A stretch of DNA of 42,103 nucleotides. It comes from Deltaproteobacteria bacterium. GTDB taxonomy: Bacteria > Bdellovibrionota_C > UBA2361 > JAGFJO01. Shown in pieces: positions 8,121 through 15,166 of the stretch. The notes under the pieces were generated by a model that worked only from the letters and a program-made list of their open reading frames with translations, searched no databases and was not told where the DNA came from. Both the position numbers and the translations under genes were made by a program. The stretch is taken from positions 1-42,103 of the forward strand of contig JAGFJO010000026.1 in the NCBI GenBank assembly GCA_024102635.1. Direction: 5' to 3'. The stretch's first letter is position 1; every line of letters begins with the position of its first letter.

Positions 8121-8633
8121 ATGAGGAAGTTGGTTTTTGCTTTTGCAGTAACGGTTAATTTTTTCCCGTTTTCAGGCTTGCAAGCCGAAAACGCTTCATC
8201 AAGTAAGAATCCGGGAAGCGTTGATATGGCGCTTGTCGAGCGCGGACGATACTTGTCCCGCATTGCAGGGTGTAATGACTGTCACACGGCTGGGTATTTA
8301 ATGTCTGAGGGCAAAGTCCCTGAGAATCTTTGGCTTACCGGGGACAGTTTTGGCTGGCGCGGGCCTTGGGGTACCACATACGGATCTAATCTTCGCAACC
8401 TTGTTAATCTTCTTACAGAAGAGCAGTGGATAGCGACTGCGCGCGCCCTTAAATCGAGACCGCCGATGCCTTGGTTTACCCTCAATACCATGGAGGAGCA
8501 GGACCTAAGGGCACTTTATCATTTCATTAAATTTCTTGGCCCAGCCGGTGACCCTGCGCCTGCCTATGTGCCGCCGGGAGTTGAGCCAAAAACTCCTTAT
8601 GCGCTTTTTCCTTCACCGCCCGCGAATAAGTGA
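8121..8633 (+). CDS. Periplasmic c-type cytochrome, monoheme
   Basis: This 170-residue protein has a signal peptide (hydrophobic residues 4-20, probable cleavage near LQA) and one heme c attachment site, CNDCH at residues 51-55, preceded by VERGRYLSRIAG as in cytochromes c of alcohol or aldehyde dehydrogenase complexes. PPMPWF in the C-terminal half offers a Met for the sixth heme ligand. The C-terminus is Pro-rich. It would carry electrons in the periplasm, but the partner enzyme is not in the window. It stands alone between two oppositely oriented genes. Confidence 0.85.
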   Translation: MRKLVFAFAVTVNFFPFSGLQAENASSSKNPGSVDMALVERGRYLSRIAGCNDCHTAGYLMSEGKVPENLWLTGDSFGWRGPWGTTYGSNLRNLVNLLTEEQWIATARALKSRPPMPWFTLNTMEEQDLRALYHFIKFLGPAGDPAPAYVPPGVEPKTPYALFPSPPANK

Positions 8634-8641
8634 TTGACCAC

Positions 8642-8688
8642 TTCGCATAAGCTATAGGGGGAGCTGCATTGCTCGTGCGAGATGCGAA
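8642..8688. other. Compact inverted-repeat structure between convergent genes
   Basis: Outer arms TTCGCAT and ATGCGAA (7 bp) enclose two smaller inverted repeats, AGCT/AGCT and CTC/GAG, giving a possible three-way-junction fold. It lies in the 68-base gap between the stops of the cytochrome c gene and hipA. It may end transcription from either side, although no long T-run follows the outer arms. Confidence 0.35.
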
Positions 8689-8701
8689 TTCCGCGCCACA
8701 T

Positions 8702-9982
8702 TTATTTTGCGGACTTTCTTGCCGGAGAAGTCTCTGTTAGATGATTGATTCGCTCCACCATGGCCTTAACAAGATGCTGCGTCTGATTCTTGTTAAATCC
8801 GATCTCGTGAACTCGATCTAAGAATGGCCGCGATTTTTGGCAAATCGAACTGATTGCGTTTACTACGGCCTTTGCGGGAATGTCGAAAGCTTGGCCAAAA
8901 GCGCAAAAATCATTCAGCTTGATATTGGCATCTCGCCCTTCAAGCTTAAGCGCCATTTTCTGATCGCCATAGGGCAAAGTTGAAAGTAGATCATAATAGG
9001 GTGAAAGCTTAATTATCCCTTCATCTTCAAGAAGGCTGATATTTTTGCCGTGCAGGTCTCCATTGCATATAACATATGAGAATGCCTTGAGCTTAATAAG
9101 ATTCAAGATATCGACTTTGGGTGAAGTGCAGTAGCGGCGGATAGCCGAAGCAATCTCGCGCATATTCAGCCGGTATTTGTCCTGAGGATAGCGGTTGAGG
9201 AATTGGCAGGCATCTTCTTGATGAAGTCTACGAAAGGCTTTTGCCGCGTTGTCATACTTCCTATCAAAACGCTCGACTAAAAGGCCGGGCTCTCCGGTTC
9301 GATCTCTGACCATTGTAGTAGCTGCGGACTCGAGTCCGCATTCCCTTGCCATAGTCATAAAAAAATTTTCGTTCTCAATAAGCAGGGGAATCTCCGGAGG
9401 GTTTAATTTAAGGATATAGCGCTTTTTCCGTTTTGCGACCGCTATTGGGAACGAGACCATCTGCGCCGAGACCTTCGGGTGAACACCGGCTATTGATGGG
9501 TCTCTTAGTCTTGCGGAGAATTCGCGTGAATGAATGCTGGCCTGAAAGAGATCGTAGAAAGATAGCTTTTCTATTTCTTCGGACCTATGGAGCGCTTCGA
9601 CGTCTTCGAATTCAGCCGCACTTACGAAGACATCACCTACTGTCTCCTGGCCTGAAGCCGCAAGCAGGGTGAACATATCATCCGCCGAAGTCTTTACCGC
9701 CTTTATGAGCGCTCGCAAGCGCAGCCCCTCCGGCAGGAGCCCGGCAAAAAAGGGATGAAGATTATCGCCCTTAGTTTCGTACGCTCTCTGAATAAGAGGT
9801 AAAGAATAGGCAGCGCCATTATAAATGGCTTTATGCGGATTATTGGGATCGTAGTGCCTCTCAAAGTAGTCGTCACGGTACTGAAGCACGCAGCCGGAGG
9901 CCGTGCGATAAAGTTCGCCGATCTCTTCACCGCCCTTGTACACGGATAGGCGATCGATCTCACGTGCAGTATCAATCTGCAT
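8702..9982 (-). CDS. hipA: HipA-family serine/threonine kinase toxin
   Basis: This 426-residue protein has the HipA layout: an N-terminal coupling domain (about 10-110) and a C-terminal kinase fold. The catalytic loop is NGDLHGKN with Asp309, and the metal-binding Asp331 lies in SPYYDLLST. These positions nearly coincide with Asp309 and Asp332 of E. coli HipA. SIAGVHPKVSA near residue 165 corresponds to the activation-loop region. HipA kinases phosphorylate cytoplasmic targets, classically glutamyl-tRNA synthetase, and induce growth arrest. The start overlaps the end of the upstream antitoxin gene by 11 bases, so the two are translationally coupled. All key kinase residues are present, so it is likely active. 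Confidence 0.93.
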   Translation of the reverse strand: MQIDTAREIDRLSVYKGGEEIGELYRTASGCVLQYRDDYFERHYDPNNPHKAIYNGAAYSLPLIQRAYETKGDNLHPFFAGLLPEGLRLRALIKAVKTSADDMFTLLAASGQETVGDVFVSAAEFEDVEALHRSEEIEKLSFYDLFQASIHSREFSARLRDPSIAGVHPKVSAQMVSFPIAVAKRKKRYILKLNPPEIPLLIENENFFMTMARECGLESAATTMVRDRTGEPGLLVERFDRKYDNAAKAFRRLHQEDACQFLNRYPQDKYRLNMREIASAIRRYCTSPKVDILNLIKLKAFSYVICNGDLHGKNISLLEDEGIIKLSPYYDLLSTLPYGDQKMALKLEGRDANIKLNDFCAFGQAFDIPAKAVVNAISSICQKSRPFLDRVHEIGFNKNQTQHLVKAMVERINHLTETSPARKSAK

Positions 9983-10220
9983 CTAAGTCCTCGCGGCGTT
10001 CAAGTTCTATGGTTCTGGTGCCGCTCCTGGCAAAAAGGCTAAGCCCTAGGACTTCCAGGACGGCCAGAAGCTTATCTAGGCGTACAGTTGCCTTTCCCCT
10101 TTCAAGTTGAGATATGAAGTTAAAGCCGGTACCGCTAAGGTCAGCGAGTTCCCCCTGGGTAAGTCCTCTAGCTCTGCGCTCCTCTCTTACAACCTCTCCT
10201 ATGCGCGATCTATTTCTCAT
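9972..10220 (-). CDS. hipB: HipB-type XRE antitoxin / autorepressor
   Basis: This small protein has an XRE helix-turn-helix (REERRARGLTQGELADLSG, then FISQLERGK) and a short acidic C-terminal tail. It would bind HipA and repress the hipBA promoter. I prefer the ATG at 10220 (MRNRSRIGEV, 82 residues), which gives the usual family N-terminus. An in-frame ATG at 10241 would add seven residues but lies inside a palindromic operator. Neither start has a clear ribosome binding site. Confidence 0.9.
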   Translation of the reverse strand: MRNRSRIGEVVREERRARGLTQGELADLSGTGFNFISQLERGKATVRLDKLLAVLEVLGLSLFARSGTRTIELERREDLDAD

Positions 10221-10236
10221 AGAAAACAGGGTTAAA

Positions 10237-10254
10237 TTCATTCGAACGGATGAA
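10237..10254. promoter_or_regulatory. Proximal hipBA operator candidate
   Basis: TTCATTCGAACGGATGAA is an imperfect palindrome directly before hipB. It matches the second site at 10299-10316 at 15 of 18 positions, with identical outer half-sites TTCAT and ATGAA. HipB proteins bind paired palindromes upstream of their own operon, so this is most likely an autoregulatory site. Confidence 0.6.
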
Positions 10255-10282
10255 TATTACCATATTTAGATTCAACTATGAC

Positions 10283-10332
10283 AGTTTTAAGTTCATATTT
10301 CATTCGATCAAATGAAATATGAGCTTAAAACT
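10283..10332. repeat. Long near-perfect inverted repeat upstream of hipBA
   Basis: Two 22-base arms (10283-10304 and 10311-10332) are complementary at 21 of 22 positions around a 6-base centre. The centre contains the distal operator. The arms end in AGTTTTAAG and CTTAAAACT. The repeat may be a cooperative repressor-binding region, or it may also act as a hairpin that insulates hipBA from the flanking gene. The remaining sequence to 10436 shows nothing else. Confidence 0.75.
10299..10316. promoter_or_regulatory. Distal hipBA operator candidate
   Basis: TTCATTCGATCAAATGAA is the second copy of the hipB-proximal palindrome, 62 bases upstream of it. It forms the centre of a much longer inverted repeat covering 10283-10332. 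Confidence 0.6.
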
Positions 10333-10436
10333 AATAATTTCGCAAATATAGGCCAGTTTTCACGCGATCGGATTAAGAAAGCGGAGAAAAGATTCGGTTA
10401 AATATCCAGACGCCCAGCGCGGTGCCTTACGCTGAC

Positions 10437-10999
10437 TTACTCAAAGTCTTTTCGAACTGACTTAAAGGCGCCTCCGTTCGGAGAGATGGCGATGGCCTGG
10501 TCAATATCGGCTAGCGCGCGGTCTTTATCTCCTGCACTCTTTTTTGCCATGGCACAGTTAAAAAATAGCATCGAGTAGTGCTGATTAACCTCCATGGACT
10601 CTTTTAAATTCTCGGTGCCCCCTGGCTGACGAGTCTTTCCGCTCTCAGCTAACTTCTCATACCATCAAGCTTAATTGCTTCCGTGTAATCAGCTTCGGCC
10701 CCGGCGAAATCCCTTTTCTGAAACTTCACCCGTCCACGCGCCAGGTAGAGGGCGGGCTCTTGCTTCTCTTCCGTTACGGCCTGATCATACACTTCAACGG
10801 CTTTGTCGAACTGCTTGTCGGCATAAAGATCGGCTGCCTTCTGATCCAACTCCTTAACCTGCAAAGGGAGCTCCTCTTTCGGTTTTGGGGGCGGTGCCGG
10901 TAAGCTCTTCTTCTGAGAGCAGGCAGCAGCTCCAGAAACTAAGAGAGCTGCTATGCAGATCCTAATGAACGGCTGAGAGCTCGGGAGATAACATTTCAT
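10437..10999 (-). pseudogene. Frameshifted TPR lipoprotein
   Basis: The N-terminal part has a lipoprotein signal (hydrophobic ICIAALLVSGAAA followed by Cys), a Pro/Lys-rich linker and a TPR motif (AADLYADKQFDKAVEVYDQA). The frame closes at 10649. A second frame continues the same protein with YEKLAESGKTRQPGGTENLKE and DKDRALADIDQAIAI, and ends at 10437. The switch must occur within 10649-10667, and one missing base explains it; the restored protein would have 187 residues. It could be a true mutation or a sequencing error. The ATG at 10999 lies 12 bases after the start of a possible GTG (11008) that directly follows the upstream gene's stop. Confidence 0.75.
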
Positions 11000-11008
11000 A
11001 GTGGTCAC

Positions 11009-11953
11009 TCATTTCATATTAATGATAAAGAGAAGATCTTCACGCCTCGACACTGCACCCGGGTCAGCCCGCCAAAGCCTTATGGATGCCCGAGCCGGAA
11101 GAGATTGAATCTTTAGCTGCATCTCTTCCTGATAAGGGCTCATGTTATTGCATCCTCCCGGATATCCGCAGCTTCCCCCCTTATGAATATAGTGCCTAAT
11201 GGGGACCGGCTTAACGGGGCGGCTATCTACATCTATTCCTAGCGAGTTTGCTGGGTCAACATACAAATAGTTGTATCCAAAGTCGCGCGCATTATATGCA
11301 GAGAGCGATACAATTCGATTCTGATATCCGCTGTACCTGTTGCCTTCAAGATGCTTTAGATAGCCGCTGACGTTATAAACGCATTCAGCCTTGGCTTCAC
11401 TTGGGAAAAATATGAGAGAGCGCGGGGTAGGGAAGTATTCTTGAAATGCGGCTGGCTGAAGCCGCGTTACCCAGGCTCTCGGCTCCAAAAGCCCGACAAG
11501 CAACAGCGGGTTATTGATGAATCGCGATTCCTCTGAAGGTCCTTCAATGCCTTTCTCCCCCGGGCCATAGAAGTAGAGACCGTGCAAACCCCACCAAGGA
11601 GAGCCGTCCACTATCTCGCCAAAAACGTGAGAGCTGGGCCGGTAGGAACTTCCGGTAATTACGGCGTATTGCTCAACAACGCGCTTTCGAATCTCTAATA
11701 TCTCGCTTATAGATCTATAGTCGAATTCGGATGGCGGGTTCAGCTCGATTCGCAAATGCTCATCATTGGGTGCCAAACTCCCAACCAGCAGTTTTCGATG
11801 GCGCGCTTCGAAAAAGAATTCCAAACTGTCATATCCGACGAAAAAATTGACAACTTGAGGGGTGGTAAGAGTTAGATACGATAAAGCAATCAAGAGAAGG
11901 CCGGCCAGAGCAGCTATGCGAGAACCGTTTCTGCCGCAGGTTGCATTTGTCAT
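11009..11953 (-). CDS. Membrane-anchored or exported protein of unknown function
   Basis: This 314-residue protein is not recognised. It has a hydrophobic segment at about residues 14-36 that would be a signal anchor or uncleaved signal peptide, followed by an extracytoplasmic domain of about 275 residues with several cysteines (SCGYPGGC near residue 265). Aromatic residues are frequent (SPWWGLHGLYFYGPGEKG). Its stop is directly followed by the frameshifted TPR lipoprotein gene on the same strand, so the two were probably one operon, perhaps for an envelope complex. Confidence 0.75.
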   Translation of the reverse strand: MTNATCGRNGSRIAALAGLLLIALSYLTLTTPQVVNFFVGYDSLEFFFEARHRKLLVGSLAPNDEHLRIELNPPSEFDYRSISEILEIRKRVVEQYAVITGSSYRPSSHVFGEIVDGSPWWGLHGLYFYGPGEKGIEGPSEESRFINNPLLLVGLLEPRAWVTRLQPAAFQEYFPTPRSLIFFPSEAKAECVYNVSGYLKHLEGNRYSGYQNRIVSLSAYNARDFGYNYLYVDPANSLGIDVDSRPVKPVPIRHYIHKGGSCGYPGGCNNMSPYQEEMQLKIQSLPARASIRLWRADPGAVSRREDLLFIINMK

Positions 11954-12117
11954 TACTTGGCGGGTCCGTTAATTGAATGCCTGAGGCTAAATCAGAAAGC
12001 AGTTCGCTTTAGTAGATAAAATAGACTATAATTGCCGCATTGAATCAACCGGGCTATTTAAATTGTCGCGGGATATACCAGGTCTTTTACAACAGAGATT
12101 ATGACGGGTACTTCGCG

Positions 12118-12157
12118 CCTCTTAGGAGCTTCAATTTTTATTGAAACTCCCAAGAGG
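12118..12157 (-). other. Strong hairpin upstream of the 11009-11953 gene
   Basis: Two 18-base arms (12118-12135 and 12140-12157) flank a 4-base loop. They match at 16 of 18 positions, and both differences become G-U pairs if the minus strand is transcribed, so the RNA hairpin is fully paired on that strand. No T-run follows. It may be a cis-acting leader structure for the minus-strand gene starting at 11953. Confidence 0.5.
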
Positions 12158-12184
12158 TGCGGTAGGTAAAGAAAGGTTTTCTTC

Positions 12185-12225
12185 GGCGTGCTTTGAGATT
12201 ACCGGCGGTAGTTTGAAAGCACGCC
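12185..12225. other. Inverted repeat upstream of the 12305 gene
   Basis: GGCGTGCTTT and AAAGCACGCC are perfect 10-base complementary arms separated by 21 bases. It lies 80 bases before the GTG start of the next plus-strand gene, so it could be a leader hairpin or a regulator site. The 350-base gap holds no other feature I can support. Confidence 0.5.
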
Positions 12226-12304
12226 TGTTATACGCCATTACGGAGTAATTCTTGGCCGGAACCAAGAGATGACGTAACAGCAGGTGTACATAGGAGGCAC
12301 GAAA

Positions 12305-12751
12305 GTGTCAGACACACAGCTTAGCACCAGTTATCCCGTGGACTTGGACCCCGGCAAATTTTCCCATCCGCCTGCCGGTGATTGGGAAAATCTGGAAGGG
12401 TACTATGGAATCACTCTTACAGGCCAAGCATCTTTGTGCATGCCTAGTAGGGGTAAAGAACCATACCTTCACATCCTGTTGCACGCGGAAGCGGCTGATT
12501 CCTCAAAGGGATGGGCCGATGTGATGAAGTTGTTCCGTCTCCTGCCGTGGATGATTCACAGCAGGTACATGGACGCCCTTTCTGGCGGTTGGAGCGAGGA
12601 TATGGAGATCGCCGTTAAGCCGATTGTGGCAAGAGAAGGTAGTATCAATATCATCCTTCAGCCGCCGCAAGGATGCTCTGAGCATCTTGTCCCGCCTGAC
12701 CACAGATCCAATGGTGAGGCTCCACGCCGCAGGCCGAGCGCTATTTCATAG
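12305..12751 (+). CDS. Small protein of unknown function
   Basis: This 148-residue protein is not recognised. The GTG at 12305 is chosen because an ideal AGGAGG (12292-12297) precedes it by seven bases; an in-frame GTG 21 bases earlier would bury that site. No signal peptide or membrane segment is visible, so it is probably cytoplasmic. The centre (ADVMKLFRLLPWMIHSRYMDAL) is amphipathic, and the last 30 residues are polar, rich in Pro and Arg and probably disordered. A hairpin with a T-rich tail follows. Confidence 0.7.
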   Translation: MSDTQLSTSYPVDLDPGKFSHPPAGDWENLEGYYGITLTGQASLCMPSRGKEPYLHILLHAEAADSSKGWADVMKLFRLLPWMIHSRYMDALSGGWSEDMEIAVKPIVAREGSINIILQPPQGCSEHLVPPDHRSNGEAPRRRPSAIS

Positions 12752-12786
12752 CGGCTATCGGTCGAGCAATTAACGTTGTCTTTCTT

Positions 12787-12831
12787 GGCGCGGTCGCTAG
12801 TGTTCACATTACCTGCCGCGCCTTTACTTTT
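12787..12831 (+). terminator. Probable Rho-independent terminator
   Basis: GGCGCGG (12787-12793) pairs with CCGCGCC (12816-12822) across a 22-base loop and is followed by TTTACTTTT. It lies 35 bases after the stop of the preceding gene. The long loop weakens the call. Confidence 0.5.
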
Positions 12832-12858
12832 GGCTTGTTTAGCCGCTGCTAAATTCCC

Positions 12859-13458
12859 TCAAAGCTGCCTAAGGATCTCTTTCCGTTTGGACTCATATTC
12901 TGATTCTGAGATCATCCTTGAGCGGTAAAGTGATTCCAGCTGCTGAAGTCTCTGAGAAGGATCGCCGGAGAGATGTGTGCCGGAGCCTCCTTGCAGCTGA
13001 TTAGTGATATCGGCATAAACAGGGGTCACCACCCGAACCTTTCCGCTCGCAATCCCTTTCCTGATGGAGATGATTATACCGGCAAAGAGGCACGCAAAGC
13101 CGGCAAGTGATGCGCCGGTACCGATCATTGCTGTGCCGAAAATTCCTTGGGCGAAATCGGTCGCCTCTCTCCCTAAGCCACTTAGGAATCGCGGGGTGAC
13201 ATCGCGCGCTTCCCCTTGAGCATTGACACAGGTGTAGGTGGTGCTGCTTGCATAAGTATTAGTTCCGGGAATGCGCGATGAAGCGGAGCTGCTTTTTTTA
13301 AGTGTCTCGCCGCTACTGCACAGCTCCGATTCTTTCGGTTCACTTATGCCGGGAATCCTGAGGCCGATGGAATTGAGACCTCCCATGCTGGCGCCAAATG
13401 GCGCGAGAAAACCGGCAGCAATAAGTAACACTCCAACTATAATAAGTAGCCGTCCCAT
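12859..13458 (-). CDS. Two-TM membrane protein with C-terminal SHOCT motif
   Basis: The ATG at 13458 has a good GGAG six bases upstream and gives 199 residues; a TTG 36 bases earlier is less likely. The first hydrophobic segment (GRLLIIVGVLLIAAGFLAP) is at the N-terminus and a second (MIGTGASLAGFACLFAGIIISI) is near residue 120. Between them is a Ser/Thr-rich loop with two cysteines. The C-terminus (QRLQQLESLYRSRMISESEYESKRKEIL) is a SHOCT motif, a short helical hairpin that typically mediates oligomerisation. Function is unknown. Confidence 0.75.
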   Translation of the reverse strand: MGRLLIIVGVLLIAAGFLAPFGASMGGLNSIGLRIPGISEPKESELCSSGETLKKSSSASSRIPGTNTYASSTTYTCVNAQGEARDVTPRFLSGLGREATDFAQGIFGTAMIGTGASLAGFACLFAGIIISIRKGIASGKVRVVTPVYADITNQLQGGSGTHLSGDPSQRLQQLESLYRSRMISESEYESKRKEILRQL

Positions 13459-13569
13459 CAAATCTCCGAAATCTGAGTCTTCACGATATAACAAGTCATT
13501 AACGCCGCAAATAGGCGTTTTCGGGGGCTGTTGTCTTATTCGATCCTCCCTTCCTTCCAGATCCTCAAT

Positions 13570-14859
13570 CTAGCGTAAAAGGCCGAGTACTATGGAATGC
13601 TGAGCCTGACTATTTGTGATTATGCTCGCTGCCGTTTGTAGAAGGATGCCTGCCCGGATAGACTTGGCGGCCTCCTCTGCAATATCCGCGCTTACTATTC
13701 TGTCGCGGGCCGCTGCATATTGTTCACCCTGGACCGCCATTACTCCTATGGCAACGTTCATGCGGCTCATGGCGGCTCCTATCTCGCCGCGCACTGCGCT
13801 TAGGTCGTCGAGCTTGTTTGAGAGGGTAGTTAGGGCTGAAGCTGCCCGTCCGGCGGAATCAATCCCGGTAAATGCGAGCGCTGTGGGACGGTTATCGCCT
13901 CTAAGCTCGGGATAGTAGGCACCAAGCGAGTCGGTCAATCTGTAAGAGAGGCCGGTGAGGTCAAATGAGATTTCAGCAGTAGCACCTGTGTCTGAAAAGG
14001 TTAGGGAGTACGAGGTAGTCGCAGATGAACTTGCAAGGTCTAGTCCTGGGCTAGATTGCAGCATCGATTCTAATCCACCGTTCCCAAGATCAGTAAAACT
14101 TTCCAGATTAACCAAGGTCGGAAGGATGACAATTAATCCAGCAGAAACCGATATGCCGGTGTAAACCGTGCGTTCCTGTCCATTCGAGTCGACAATTGTG
14201 CTTTTAAGCAGTACGCCCTGAAAAAATTCGTTAAGCTCGTCAAGTGTGGCCGTGCTGGGGAAATTTGGACCGCGCCCCGTCAGTACCGTGTCCGCAGCAC
14301 TAACGGTGCCGCTGGCGTTTCTGTCTGCTTGTGCCTGAATCTCCCCCATAAGAGTTGCAGTATCAGCCAGAGCTACAGTAATTGTACTTGCTAGCGAGCT
14401 GTCGATTCCGCTCTGAATAAGAATCTGCTCGTCGTTAGTATCAAGGAGCTTTTGTCCATTAAAGGAAGTAGCTTCGGCGATGCGGTTATACTCCTCCATC
14501 AGCGATGTGTACTCAGTGTTCAGAGCTTCGCGCTGAGTGTCGGAATACACTCCATTGGCCGCTTGGACGGCCAGCTCTTTCATCCTCTCGATGATGATGA
14601 CCTGTTGGTCAAGGGTGGATGAGGCGATATTGAGCATAGATATCGCATCGTTAGTGTTCCTTATCGCTTGAGTTGAGAGACGTTCGTTAACGGCAAGCAA
14701 TGAAGAGATCGCTAGTCCAGCGCCGTCGTCACTTGCTTTGTTTATCCGTAAGCCGGACGAAAGCCGTTCAGATGCTTCGGCAAAAGAGCGGGACGAGCGT
14801 CCGAGCTCGGCGAGCGCTCTTAAAGAAGAGATATTCAATCCTAGCGTAATGCCTGACAT
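13570..14859 (-). CDS. Flagellin, conventional type
   Basis: This 429-residue flagellin has a conserved N-terminal D0/D1 (SERLSSGLRINKASDDGAGLAISSLL, NDAISMLNIASS, ERMKELAVQAANGVYSDTQREALNTE) and C-terminal D1/D0 (SRMNVAIGVMA, SADIAEEAAKSIRAGILLQTAASI, QAQHSIVLGLLR). The middle, about residues 140-330, is a Ser/Thr-rich variable region with no FG-GAP repeat. I take the ATG at 14859; a TTG 30 bases upstream would add ten residues that do not fit the family. It is divergent in sequence and orientation from the propeller flagellin, so the two may be alternative or mixed filament subunits. Confidence 0.92.
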   Translation of the reverse strand: MSGITLGLNISSLRALAELGRSSRSFAEASERLSSGLRINKASDDGAGLAISSLLAVNERLSTQAIRNTNDAISMLNIASSTLDQQVIIIERMKELAVQAANGVYSDTQREALNTEYTSLMEEYNRIAEATSFNGQKLLDTNDEQILIQSGIDSSLASTITVALADTATLMGEIQAQADRNASGTVSAADTVLTGRGPNFPSTATLDELNEFFQGVLLKSTIVDSNGQERTVYTGISVSAGLIVILPTLVNLESFTDLGNGGLESMLQSSPGLDLASSSATTSYSLTFSDTGATAEISFDLTGLSYRLTDSLGAYYPELRGDNRPTALAFTGIDSAGRAASALTTLSNKLDDLSAVRGEIGAAMSRMNVAIGVMAVQGEQYAAARDRIVSADIAEEAAKSIRAGILLQTAASIITNSQAQHSIVLGLLR

Positions 14860-15106
14860 GACAACCGTCTGGGGTTTACAGATCCCCAATACCCATCTCT
14901 ATTGCAGCCCCTAAAATGAAGGCTCGACTCAAAGAAACGTCAGAAATGCGCAGGTTAGTTAGAAACGGAGTCTATTTTTGGGCATAAAAGGTAGGTCTGT
15001 CTTGTTGGGCTCACCTCGTGTGGCATGGATTGCAATGCTATCAGGGAGATAGGGAATATACGAGAATTTCTTATGGTTCCAGATAGAGCTGCCGCGCTTG
15101 GACATG

Positions 15107-15133
15107 CTATCGGCCAGCTATGGCGAAGACTCA
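15107..15133 (-). promoter_or_regulatory. Candidate sigma-28 promoter for the second flagellin
   Basis: Read on the minus strand, TGAGTCTT, an 11-base spacer and GCCGATAG resemble the sigma-28 consensus, with seven of eight -10 positions matching. It would give a leader of roughly 240 bases. The -35 part lies inside the terminator hairpin of the upstream gene. The leader shows no gene. Confidence 0.4.
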
Positions 15134-15157
15134 TCCCAATGGGAGAGAGTCTTCGCC
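15122..15157 (-). terminator. Hairpin terminator after the DGxDNDGDG-repeat protein
   Basis: GGCGAAGACTC (15122-15132) pairs perfectly with GAGTCTTCGCC (15147-15157), and a further TCCC/GGGA pairing extends the stem inside. It begins 10 bases after the stop of the minus-strand gene. The T-rich flank (15158-15165) is on the plus-strand side, so efficiency on the minus strand is uncertain and it may act on both strands. Confidence 0.6.
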
Positions 15158-15166
15158 TTATTTTTG

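Noticed and set aside
15019..15036. A TGGCAT...TTGCA pattern that resembles a sigma-54 promoter
   Set aside because: The GG-to-GC spacing is 8 instead of 10 bases and it lies on the plus strand, pointing away from the flagellin gene.
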